Assembly: GCF_000423705.1 (NCBI RefSeq) | Contig: NZ_AUIM01000004.1 | Coordinates: 1 to 64,000, forward strand | Source: Stappia stellulata DSM 5886 | GTDB taxonomy: Bacteria; Pseudomonadota; Alphaproteobacteria; Rhizobiales; Stappiaceae | DNA length: 64,000 bases | Reading direction: 5' to 3' | Part shown: positions 1 to 7,522 of the stretch, in pieces | How positions within the stretch are numbered: the stretch's first letter is position 1 | Layout of the letters: each line of letters starts with the position of its first letter | Notes under the pieces: generated by a model | The model's database searches: none | What the model saw: only the letters and a program-made list of their open reading frames with translations | Told to the model about the DNA's origin: nothing | Translations under genes and position numbers: made by a program

Positions 1-229
1 CAGCAAGCCTGCGCTTGCCGGCTTCCACGAACTCCTTGGACCAGGTGTAATACAGGCTCTGTGCGATCCCTTCACGGCGGCACAACTCGGCAACGGAGTC
101 ATCACCGCGCAGCCCGTCGAGCACGATCCTGATCTTGTCTTCAGCGGAAAAATGCCGACGGGTCTTGCGGCGGATGTCCTTTACCACCCGCTCGGCAGGT
201 GATTTTGCGTTGGAGGATTTGGGCTTCAT
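1..229 (-). CDS. IS3-family transposase OrfA, N-terminal part (cut by window edge)
   Basis: The first OrfA of an IS3-family insertion sequence, a helix-turn-helix DNA-binding protein normally joined to the DDE-domain OrfB by programmed frameshifting. Seventy-six codons are visible, from ATG at 229 to the window edge; the rest is outside. The sequence has the typical run FSAEDKIRIVLDGLRG followed by VAELCRREGI and YYTWSKEF, the HTH core. It points away from trkH. The family call is from motif recognition; the exact IS name cannot be given without a database. Confidence 0.85.
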   Translation of the reverse strand, partial: MKPKSSNAKSPAERVVKDIRRKTRRHFSAEDKIRIVLDGLRGDDSVAELCRREGIAQSLYYTWSKEFVEAGKRRLA

Positions 230-295
230 CTTCGTTCCTTCGTCACTACGACGAAGCCCAAACCCTCCTTAAATCACAACCTCAAATCTGTGCCA
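1..295 (-). mobile_element. End of an IS3-type insertion sequence
   Basis: The orfA fragment is followed by about 65 bases of IS-like leader. Read on the minus strand, a TGGCACAGATTTGAGG sequence starts at about 295; this is a plausible terminal inverted repeat beginning with TG, as in IS3 elements. The opposite end and the target duplication lie outside the window, so the boundary is tentative. Confidence 0.55.
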
Positions 296-448
296 TAGGC
301 GCTGACGGGGAACACGTGATCGCACGGGCGATCAGGACTGTCGGGAGAGTGTCCAGGGGGCGACGGTTTCTTCCTTGAGGCATCTGAACGATTGCATCAG
401 GGGCAGGCCGGCATTTCCGGGTGTCTTCGGACCGGCGTGTCGGTTACG

Positions 449-474
449 GGAACAATCGATCCCTGTTGCCGGTT
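449..474 (+). promoter_or_regulatory. EcfG-type promoter candidate for trkH-trkA
   Basis: GGAAC at 449-453, an 18-nt spacer and GTT at 472-474, ending 36 nt before the trkH ATG. It has the same architecture and start-codon distance as the elements before six other stress-region genes in this window. It is a single-gene match with 18-nt spacing, so it is less secure than the cluster at 15-22 kb. Confidence 0.5.
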
Positions 475-510
475 TATGGCGAATGACATCCCGTCCGGCA
501 TCCTAGGCCC

Positions 511-1968
511 ATGTCCCGAGCAACTGGTCAAAGCAGTGTCGTCTGGCGCGCGCGTCCGGGGCATGTTCTGCGGGCCGTCGCGGTTCACGGACTGGTCCTT
601 GCCGGACTGACCGCTCCGCCCGCCGTTGCCGCCGCTGTCGAGCGCCATTGGGAACTGGTCTTCGCGCTTGGCGCGCCCACGCTGGTTTTCACCGCGGTCG
701 GCGGGGTGTCGCTGCGCAAGTGGCAGCTTCGGGATCTGCGGGGGATCGAAGCCATCGTCACACTTGTCATGTTGTTCGCGCTTGGCGCCGTGCTTGCCGT
801 TCCGGCCTTCATGGTGCTCGGGCTTTCCGCAAGCGATGCCCTGTTCGAATCCGTCTCGGCGATCACCTCGACCGGGCTCTCCGTCGCAACCGGGACAATG
901 GACTGGTCCTTGAGCGGGCATCTCCTGCGCGCCTGGTTGCAATGGTCGGGCGGCTTCGCGATCGCGGTCGCCGGGGTTGCGGTCATCGTCGGGCCGGGGG
1001 TGACCGCGCAGACCCTCGGCGATGTGGGGATCGGCCAGCGCGATTTGCTGCAGTCGACCCGCACCCAGGCGCGTCAGTTGCTGATCGTTTATGGCGCGAT
1101 TACCGGTGTGGGCATTCTGCTGCTGCTGCAGCTCATGCCCAGTTGGTGGGAAGCCGTTGTCGTGGGGCTGGCTGCGGTTTCAACCGGGGGCTTCACGCCA
1201 AGACCGGACAGTCTGGCCAGCTACAGTCGCGTCGCGCAGGCGGTGATCATGCTTCTGTGTTTGTCCACCTGCATTTCCCTGATGTTCTACGTTCTTTGCT
1301 GGCGGTCCGGCCTTTCTTCGGCATTGAGGGCAACGAACGCCAGGGGCGTGCTGGCGCTGACCCTTTCAGGTCTCCTCGCGCTCTGCGCGCTGGTGGTGCT
1401 GAGTTCGCAATTGCCCGCGAGCGCTCTTGCCGATGTCCTTCTGAACTACATCAGCGCGCTGACCACCGCGGGTTTCTCAGTCGCTGTTGTCACGGACGTT
1501 CCGCCTGCCGTTGCCTTTCTCCTGACCGCCATGATCGTCGGTGGCGGGGTGGGATCGACCGCCGGGGGGATCAAGATCGACCGCGCCATGAGCGCGCTTC
1601 GCATGATCGGGCTCACCCTCTTGCGCATGCGCACCCCGCCGCGCGCCGTCACGCATTTCAAGGAGGACGGCGCGCCGGTGAAATCCGAGCGCGTGGTCTC
1701 CCTGGTCGCTGTCGTCAGCTGCTACGCGATCACCGCCCTGGTGGCCTGGATCGTCTTCTTGATGTCGGGCCAGCCGGCGCTTGGATCGCTGTTCGATATC
1801 GTTTCGGCGCTGTCGACCGTGGGGCTTTCGTCGGGCGTGACCGGCCCCGATCTCGCGCCGCACCTGAAATTCGTTCTGGTGGCGGCAATGTTTCTTGGGC
1901 GGCTGGAGTTTCTTGCCGTTCTTGTTGCGTTGTCGCCGTCCACCTGGAGTCCATGGAGAAGCAAATGA
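511..1968 (+). CDS. trkH: TrkH/KtrB-family potassium uptake channel subunit
   Basis: Inner-membrane K+ translocation subunit (485 aa). The four pore-loop repeats of the TrkH/HKT fold are visible, each with its filter glycine: ITSTGLS near residue 121, VSTGGFT near 225, LTTAGFS near 321 and LSTVGLS near 438. The GSTAGGIKI loop near 349 is the gating-loop motif of the family. The last codons overlap the next gene as ATGA, so it is translationally coupled to a TrkA-type regulatory subunit, the usual partner. An EcfG-like promoter lies just upstream. The start is the ATG at 511; the N-terminus before the first helix is rather basic and short. Confidence 0.9.
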   Translation: MSRATGQSSVVWRARPGHVLRAVAVHGLVLAGLTAPPAVAAAVERHWELVFALGAPTLVFTAVGGVSLRKWQLRDLRGIEAIVTLVMLFALGAVLAVPAFMVLGLSASDALFESVSAITSTGLSVATGTMDWSLSGHLLRAWLQWSGGFAIAVAGVAVIVGPGVTAQTLGDVGIGQRDLLQSTRTQARQLLIVYGAITGVGILLLLQLMPSWWEAVVVGLAAVSTGGFTPRPDSLASYSRVAQAVIMLLCLSTCISLMFYVLCWRSGLSSALRATNARGVLALTLSGLLALCALVVLSSQLPASALADVLLNYISALTTAGFSVAVVTDVPPAVAFLLTAMIVGGGVGSTAGGIKIDRAMSALRMIGLTLLRMRTPPRAVTHFKEDGAPVKSERVVSLVAVVSCYAITALVAWIVFLMSGQPALGSLFDIVSALSTVGLSSGVTGPDLAPHLKFVLVAAMFLGRLEFLAVLVALSPSTWSPWRSK

Positions 1969-2648
1969 AGATCGTCATCGTGGGCGCGTCCCGTTTCGGC
2001 GTGGCGACCACCGACCAGCTGATGCAAACCGGTCACCAGGTGGTCCTTGTCGACAGGAACCGCGAAACGCTCGACGAGGTCGCGGAGGATCTGGATTGCG
2101 GCATGCTGCATGGCGACGGGACGTTGCCGACAATCCAGCGCGAAGCGTTCGGCGACCATGCGGATGCGCTGATCCTTCTGACCAACACGGACGACGTGAA
2201 CATCATGGCGGCGCTGGTTGGACGCTCTGTCGGATTCGAGCGTGTCATACCGCAGATCGTGCGTTCGGAGCTTGTATCCGTCTGTGAGGAACTGGGCCTC
2301 GAGGATCTCGTCACGCCGCACCAGACCCTCGCGCGCTCCTTGCTGCGGATGATCGAGGATCACTCCGATGCCGCGCTTGAGATGCGGTTTCGCAAGGGGC
2401 TGACAATACGCGGATACCCTGTCGGGCCGGAACTGGACGGCAAGAAGATCCGCGATCTCAATCTGCCGCGCCAATGCCGGGTTATCGGGATTGCCTGCGA
2501 CGAGACGGAGTGGCTCGGCGACGACGAGACAAGGCTCGAGGAGGGCTACCGTCTGATCATGGTCGCGGAAGACAGCATCGTCGATGACCTGGACGCTTCT
2601 TTCGAAGCCGAGGGAGCAGGGGACATGCCCAAAAACCGGAAGGGCTGA
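1965..2648 (+). CDS. trkA: TrkA-type NAD-binding regulatory subunit of K+ uptake
   Basis: Cytoplasmic RCK/TrkA protein (227 aa) that gates the TrkH channel in response to nucleotides. The N-terminus MKIVIVGASRFG is the Rossmann beta-alpha-beta turn (G-A-S-R-F-G), followed by an acidic residue at the end of beta 2 (VLVDRN). A TrkA-C domain fills roughly residues 135-215. It has one RCK unit, as in KtrA/CglK-like proteins, rather than the two of E. coli TrkA. The start overlaps the trkH stop by 4 nt. Confidence 0.88.
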   Translation: MKIVIVGASRFGVATTDQLMQTGHQVVLVDRNRETLDEVAEDLDCGMLHGDGTLPTIQREAFGDHADALILLTNTDDVNIMAALVGRSVGFERVIPQIVRSELVSVCEELGLEDLVTPHQTLARSLLRMIEDHSDAALEMRFRKGLTIRGYPVGPELDGKKIRDLNLPRQCRVIGIACDETEWLGDDETRLEEGYRLIMVAEDSIVDDLDASFEAEGAGDMPKNRKG

Positions 2649-2656
2649 GAAATTTC

Positions 2657-2681
2657 GGAACAAGTGGTCATTTGCCCTGTT
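2657..2681 (+). promoter_or_regulatory. EcfG-type promoter candidate for the dehydrogenase-oxidase operon
   Basis: GGAAC at 2657-2661, a 17-nt spacer and GTT at 2679-2681. The GTT ends 34 nt before the ATG of the first operon gene at 2716. Spacing, flanking CT before GTT and distance match the other EcfG-like elements here. This suggests that the whole 2716-11076 operon is a general-stress target. Confidence 0.62.
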
Positions 2682-2715
2682 TGAGCCTCGACCGCGTCAA
2701 TTATCGGGGGATCAC

Positions 2716-3453
2716 ATGGCAGTTTTTTCGAGAAGGGCGGTGCTGCTCCAGCTGGGAGCGGCGGGGGTGGCCGCCATCACGCCGGGTGCATCGCTCGCCC
2801 AAAACCCTTTTGCCGCCCTTGATGGAAAACCCTGGGCATTTCTCACCGGGGATGAAGCGCGCTTTCTTGCCGCCCTGGCCGACGTCCTGATTCCGGAAGA
2901 CGCGTTTCCAAGCGCAAGTCAGGCGGGTGTCGTCGATTACATCGACCTGCAACTGGCCGGACCTTACGGGTCGGGCGCGGGTCTCTACCTGAAGGGCCCC
3001 TTCGGCGATGCCGCGCCCGAGCAGGGCTGGCAGGTGGATCGCACACCGGCGTCGTTGATCCGCGACGGGATCGCACGCCTCGAAAAGAACGGCCCCCGCC
3101 TGGTCGACCTCAACGAACCGCAGCGGCAGGACTTCGTCACACGCCTGTCCGAAGGGAAGGGGAGCGATCTCGGTGACATGCCCGCATCCACGTTCTTCGA
3201 CGAGCTCTGGTCCCTGGTGAAGGAAGGCTATTTCGCCGATCCGATCTATGGCGGCAACAAGGATTATGCCGGTTGGCGGATGGTCGGTTTTCCCGGGGCT
3301 CATGCCTATTACACCGATTTTGTCGACAAGAACGCTCCTTTCGCGGCGCCGCCGCGCGGCATCGCCCATGTGCCGGGACGTGCGCGCTCCGCAACTCCGG
3401 GCCGGGCCGCCGGAGTCCGGGGGCGGCAGGAACCGGCGAGAAAGGAGGGCTGA
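2716..3453 (+). CDS. Gluconate 2-dehydrogenase subunit 3-like protein (TAT exported)
   Basis: Small subunit (245 aa) of a three-component membrane dehydrogenase of the gluconate 2-dehydrogenase/fructose dehydrogenase type. It carries the export signal and is thought to carry the signal-less flavoprotein across the membrane. The twin-arginine signal SRRAVLLQLGAAG is at residues 5-17 with a cleavage-like ASLAQ near 28. The body contains the family pattern LADVLIPEDAFPSA and the C-terminal GGNKDYAGWRMVGFPG. ATG 2716 was chosen because it places the TAT motif at the N-terminus; an in-frame upstream start would give an implausible leader. The GMC flavoprotein starts 4 nt downstream. Confidence 0.88.
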   Translation: MAVFSRRAVLLQLGAAGVAAITPGASLAQNPFAALDGKPWAFLTGDEARFLAALADVLIPEDAFPSASQAGVVDYIDLQLAGPYGSGAGLYLKGPFGDAAPEQGWQVDRTPASLIRDGIARLEKNGPRLVDLNEPQRQDFVTRLSEGKGSDLGDMPASTFFDELWSLVKEGYFADPIYGGNKDYAGWRMVGFPGAHAYYTDFVDKNAPFAAPPRGIAHVPGRARSATPGRAAGVRGRQEPARKEG

Positions 3454-3456
3454 ATC

Positions 3457-5235
3457 GTGGTCAAGGAACTTCCCAGGACGGATGTCGTGATCGTTGGGGC
3501 CGGGTGGACGGGTCTGGCCGCCGCCAAGGAACTGGCGGATGCGGGTCAGCGGTGCGTGGTGTTAGAGCGCGGCGACTGGCGGCACGATACGGTGAGCTTC
3601 GGGGCTCCGGAGGAACATGACGAGCTCAAATATGCCCGTCGCAAGGGGCATATGCTCGATACGCAGGTAAAAACCCTGTCTTTCCGCAACAACAGCTCAC
3701 AGACGGCCCGGCCAATGCGGCGCCTCGGGTCGTTCCTGCCGGGAAAGGGGCTCGGCGGTGCCGGCATTCACTGGAACGGTCAGCTGTGGCGTCCCCTGCC
3801 GTCGGACCTGAACATGCGCAGCCACTATGCGGAGCGCTATGGCGAAAGCATGCTCGACGGCCTCAGCATCCAGGACTGGGGCGTGTCGTATGACGAACTC
3901 GAGCCCCACCTCGACTTTTTCGATCGCGTCTGCGGCACGGCTGGCGTCGCAGGAAATCTCGATGGCGAAATCCGCGAAGGCGGCAATCCCTTTGAAGGAC
4001 CGCGTTCGGCGGAATATCCCAATCCGCCGATGAAGGCCTCTCCGCCGCTGCGGCGTTTCCGCGAGTCTGCAAAGGCGCTCGGCTATCATCCGTTTCAGAT
4101 GCCTTCGGCCAACGTCACCAGGGCTTACGAGAACGCCTATGGAGCCCAGTTGCATCCTTGCACCTATTGCGGGTTCTGCGAGCGCTTCGGCTGCGGATAT
4201 CTCGCAAAGGCAGACCCCATTGTCTGCATCTACGACATCCTGAAGGATCACGAGAATTTCGAGTTGCGGATGAACGCCCACGTTCTCAGGGTCGAGAAAT
4301 CCGGCGACGGGAAGACCGCAACCGGCGTGACCTATGTCGATGAAGACGGACAGGAGGTGTTTCAGCCGGCCGATACCGTCTGTCTCAACGCCTATGCCCT
4401 GTGGAACGTGCACCTGATGTTGGTCAGCGGTTTGGGCACGCCCTACGACCCGGAGACCGGCAAAGGCACCGTCGGACGAAACTATGCCTACCAGACCCTC
4501 GCCGCGGCGGGCGCATTCTTCGACGACGAGGTCTGGTCCAACCCCTTCATGGGGGCCGGCGCTCTGGGAATGACGATCGACGATTTCAACGGCGACAACT
4601 TCGATCACAGCGAGCTCGGATTTGTCGGGGGCGGCTATATCAGCGCGAACCAGACGAACGGACGGCCGATCAATTACCAGCCGACGCCACCGGGCACCCC
4701 GCCATGGGGCGCAAAGTGGAAGCGGGCGGTGCGCGACAGCTATCTTCACCACGTGGGGATCGTCTGCCACGGCAGCTCGGTCGCGGTTCCCCGGAATTAC
4801 CTCGATCTCGATCCGACCTATGTCGACGATTTCGGGCAACCACTGCTGCGGATGACCTTCGATTTTCCCGACAATGACCGCAAGATGAGCGCCTATGTGC
4901 TTTCGAAGGCGGAAGAAATCGCCCGCAACATGGACAATGTCCGGGCCGTCAGCACGAGCAATCAGGCATCCGAAGGCAAGAGTTATTCCGTCGTTCCCTA
5001 CCAGACCACCCACAACACCGGTGGGGCGGTGATCGGCACCGACCCGGCGACCAGCGTGGTGAACCGCTACGGCCAGATGTGGGACCACCACAATGTCTTC
5101 GTTTTCGGTGCCTGCCTGTTCCCGCAAAACCTTGGATACAACCCGACCGGGGCTTTGATGGGGCTGGCCTACTGGACGCTCGATCACATGAAGAACGACT
5201 ACCTGGGCAATCCGCGCCCGCTGATGGACGCCTGA
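3457..5235 (+). CDS. GMC-family FAD dehydrogenase, large subunit (gluconate 2-DH type)
   Basis: Catalytic flavoprotein (592 aa, GTG start) of the membrane-bound sugar/sugar-acid dehydrogenase. The FAD-binding Rossmann motif VIVGAGWTGLAAAKEL is at residues 10-25. A Cys-rich stretch PCTYCGFCERFGCGY near 232-246 probably holds a 3Fe-4S cluster, as known for related fructose and glucose dehydrogenases. The GMC C-terminal motif HNTGGAVIGTDP with a following NPTGALMGLAYW is intact, with the catalytic His expected near the end. It has no signal peptide of its own, so export would depend on the upstream TAT subunit. The substrate (gluconate, keto-gluconate or a polyol) cannot be read from sequence. 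Confidence 0.88.
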   Translation: MVKELPRTDVVIVGAGWTGLAAAKELADAGQRCVVLERGDWRHDTVSFGAPEEHDELKYARRKGHMLDTQVKTLSFRNNSSQTARPMRRLGSFLPGKGLGGAGIHWNGQLWRPLPSDLNMRSHYAERYGESMLDGLSIQDWGVSYDELEPHLDFFDRVCGTAGVAGNLDGEIREGGNPFEGPRSAEYPNPPMKASPPLRRFRESAKALGYHPFQMPSANVTRAYENAYGAQLHPCTYCGFCERFGCGYLAKADPIVCIYDILKDHENFELRMNAHVLRVEKSGDGKTATGVTYVDEDGQEVFQPADTVCLNAYALWNVHLMLVSGLGTPYDPETGKGTVGRNYAYQTLAAAGAFFDDEVWSNPFMGAGALGMTIDDFNGDNFDHSELGFVGGGYISANQTNGRPINYQPTPPGTPPWGAKWKRAVRDSYLHHVGIVCHGSSVAVPRNYLDLDPTYVDDFGQPLLRMTFDFPDNDRKMSAYVLSKAEEIARNMDNVRAVSTSNQASEGKSYSVVPYQTTHNTGGAVIGTDPATSVVNRYGQMWDHHNVFVFGACLFPQNLGYNPTGALMGLAYWTLDHMKNDYLGNPRPLMDA

Positions 5236-5247
5236 GGGAGGCTCGAC

Positions 5248-6060
5248 ATGAAACTGGTCAGACGAACAGCAATCGTCCTTGTCGCCCTGAGCGTCGGATC
5301 CAGCGTCGCATTGCAGGCGCAGGATTACTCCCAGGGCCCGGCCAAGTCGGAACTCGAGCGCCGACTGAAGGTCGACGGCGTCCTGTTCAACGCCACGATA
5401 AGCCGGGCGCCCGACGACGACCTGCTGGAGGCGGGACGTCTCGTGGCCATGGGCGGTGCGGAAAAAGGCGGATCCGGCATGGCCTGCATCACCTGTCACG
5501 GCGTCGACGGACAAGGCGACGGGACGGGGGCGTTTCCGCGTCTCGACGGGCAGGCGGGCTGGTATCTCTACAAACAGCTTCAGGACTATGCCAGCGGCGC
5601 GCGCCCCAACCGGGTCATGAGCGGCATTGCCAACCGTTTGACGGACCGCGAGCGCGAAGCCGTCTCGGTCTATTACGCGGCGATGGGCGCGGGCACGCTC
5701 GACAGGCCGCGCAGCGCCTTCGACGGGACGTTGCTTCAGTGGGGTGGCCAGCTCGCGGCCGTCGGGTCGGCGGAAAAGGGCATTCCGGCCTGTGTCAACT
5801 GTCATGGCGCGGGCGGCACCGGCCTGCCGCCGTCGGTTCCCTATCTCGCCGGGCAATATGCGGAATACATGGAGCTTCAGTTGCACCTGTGGAAGGAGGG
5901 CACGCGCGACAATGACGCGATGAACGTGATGTCTGCCATCGCCGACAAGATGAGCGCCGAGGATATGCGTGCGGTGTCCGAATATTATGCCCGCGCCGCC
6001 AATCCCGCGACGGCCGAAACGGTTCCCGTGCAGGACCGTGTAACACGCGCGTCGGACTGA
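5248..6060 (+). CDS. Di-haem cytochrome c, dehydrogenase electron acceptor (c4-like)
   Basis: Exported di-haem cytochrome c (270 aa) with two CxxCH sites, CITCHG near residue 82 and CVNCHG near 184, each followed by a class I cytochrome domain of similar layout, as in cytochrome c4/c553 proteins. A Sec signal peptide covers about residues 1-25 (ending LQAQ). Its place directly behind the GMC flavoprotein, 12 nt away, makes it the likely cytochrome subunit of the dehydrogenase. It would pass electrons to the downstream cytochrome c and oxidase. Known three-subunit dehydrogenases usually have a tri-haem subunit; two haems here is a difference. Confidence 0.87.
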   Translation: MKLVRRTAIVLVALSVGSSVALQAQDYSQGPAKSELERRLKVDGVLFNATISRAPDDDLLEAGRLVAMGGAEKGGSGMACITCHGVDGQGDGTGAFPRLDGQAGWYLYKQLQDYASGARPNRVMSGIANRLTDREREAVSVYYAAMGAGTLDRPRSAFDGTLLQWGGQLAAVGSAEKGIPACVNCHGAGGTGLPPSVPYLAGQYAEYMELQLHLWKEGTRDNDAMNVMSAIADKMSAEDMRAVSEYYARAANPATAETVPVQDRVTRASD

Positions 6061-6066
6061 GCGACA

Positions 6067-6594
6067 ATGGTGCTGTCCACTGTATTTCAACGCCTCCGAC
6101 GCGTGTTTTTGCCGCTTGTCGGCGCGGTCGTTCTGACCGCCTGCGTGGTGGGCGTTTCGGTCTGGGCGCTTGCGCGACCCGAAGCCGATCCGATCGGCGC
6201 CTGGTTTCGGGCGCTCGGCGCACGCACCGCCTCCTACGCCGACAGCCTTCAGACACCAACGGGCGCCGGCCGGACGGACTGGACGGACCAGGCTTTGCGT
6301 GTCGTGGACGGCGATCCGGCCCGAGGGGCGGATCTCATAGCCGATTTCGGCTGCGGCGCCTGCCATGCGATCCCCGGGGTCGTGCGGGCCCGGGGAACCG
6401 TGGGGCCGGACCTGCGAGGGTTTCGCGACCGTTCCTACATCGCCGGCATTCTCCCGAACCGGCCCGGAAACCTGGTCGACTGGCTGCAGTCTCCCCCTCG
6501 CCATTCCCCCAAAACGGTGATGCCGGACATGGGCGTGAGCGAGAACGAGGCAAGGCATATGGCCGCTTATCTCTACATGATGGAGTCGCGCTGA
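6067..6594 (+). CDS. Membrane-anchored mono-haem cytochrome c
   Basis: A 175-aa protein with an N-terminal membrane anchor (about residues 15-38) and one class I haem site, CGACHAI near residue 97. It is followed by the GPDLRGF and late VMPDMGVSE motif that provides the axial Met. It lies 6 nt after the di-haem cytochrome and 1 nt before coxB, so it probably shuttles electrons between the dehydrogenase and the CuA/haem c subunit of the oxidase. It resembles the cytochromes built into cbb3/caa3 gene clusters but no closer name is justified. Confidence 0.85.
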   Translation: MVLSTVFQRLRRVFLPLVGAVVLTACVVGVSVWALARPEADPIGAWFRALGARTASYADSLQTPTGAGRTDWTDQALRVVDGDPARGADLIADFGCGACHAIPGVVRARGTVGPDLRGFRDRSYIAGILPNRPGNLVDWLQSPPRHSPKTVMPDMGVSENEARHMAAYLYMMESR

Positions 6595-6595
6595 G

Positions 6596-7522
6596 ATGGA
6601 AGCTGCTCTGGATATCTTCGACGCACAATGGGCGTTGAACGGCGCAGGGGTCGGGGCCTCCAGAACCCTGTGGCTGACGGGTATCATGACCGTGGCAGGC
6701 ATTGCGATCTTCGCTCTCGTGATGGTTTTCGTGGCGCTCGCGTGGAAGGCGCGCGGCGAGGCTCGCACGTGGTGGGTCGTCGGCGGCGGGATCGTTTTTC
6801 CCGCGGTGGTGCTCTTTTCCCTTTTCGTCGGCTCGACGCTGGTCCTGCGGGCGATCGCGGGCGGTGCGGAGGCCGCTCATGTCATCGAGGTGACCGGCAA
6901 GCAGTTCTGGTGGGACGTGGTCTACGATCCCGACGGCCGCGCGATCCGGGATGCCAACGAGATCGTCCTGCCGGTGGGCGAGACGGTGGAGTTCCGTCTG
7001 AAGAGCGCCGACGTGATCCATTCCTTCTGGGTTCCCTCGATCTCCGGAAAGATGGACATGATCCCGGGACGGGTGAACCGGCTGACCGTCACAGCCACTG
7101 AGGAGGGCCGGTTTCGCGGTCAATGCGCGGAGTTCTGCGGTCTCGCCCATCCCCTGATGGCATTCGAGGTCGTGGCCCTTCCTCAAGACGAATTCGACGC
7201 GTTTCTGGACGGCCTCGAGGGCGAGGCACGCGATGCGGTCACACCGCAGGAGCGGCGCGGGGCCGAGGTGTTCCAGACAGCGGGCTGCATCGCCTGTCAT
7301 AGGGTTGGCGGCATATCCGACGCCCGGATCGGTCCCGATCTGACCCGTGTCGGTGCCCGGGCGTCGCTGGGCGCGGGAATGTGGAAGATGAACACCGGCA
7401 ACCTGGCCGGCTGGATCGCCGATGTCCGGGACATGAAGCCCGGCGCGGACATGCCGTCCTACAACCACCTGTCAGGGCCTGAGCTGCGGGCGCTGGTGGC
7501 ATGGCTGGAGAGCCTGGAATGA
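6596..7522 (+). CDS. coxB: Cytochrome c oxidase subunit II with fused C-terminal cytochrome c (caa3 type)
   Basis: Subunit II (308 aa) of a caa3-type oxidase. Two N-terminal transmembrane helices are followed by the cupredoxin domain with the CuA ligands in QCAEFCGLAHPLM (about residues 178-190). A fused haem c domain follows, CIACHRVGG near residue 230, with MPSYNHLS holding the distal Met. The fusion lets it take electrons from the small cytochromes upstream. Its stop overlaps the subunit I start as ATGA. Confidence 0.93.
   Translation: MEAALDIFDAQWALNGAGVGASRTLWLTGIMTVAGIAIFALVMVFVALAWKARGEARTWWVVGGGIVFPAVVLFSLFVGSTLVLRAIAGGAEAAHVIEVTGKQFWWDVVYDPDGRAIRDANEIVLPVGETVEFRLKSADVIHSFWVPSISGKMDMIPGRVNRLTVTATEEGRFRGQCAEFCGLAHPLMAFEVVALPQDEFDAFLDGLEGEARDAVTPQERRGAEVFQTAGCIACHRVGGISDARIGPDLTRVGARASLGAGMWKMNTGNLAGWIADVRDMKPGADMPSYNHLSGPELRALVAWLESLE

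Noticed and set aside
3697-6768. Long open frame of about 1020 codons on the minus strand
   Set aside because: It runs opposite the GMC dehydrogenase and cytochrome genes, has a low-complexity Arg/His/Gly-rich product and no recognisable domain. It is a typical antisense shadow in GC-rich DNA.
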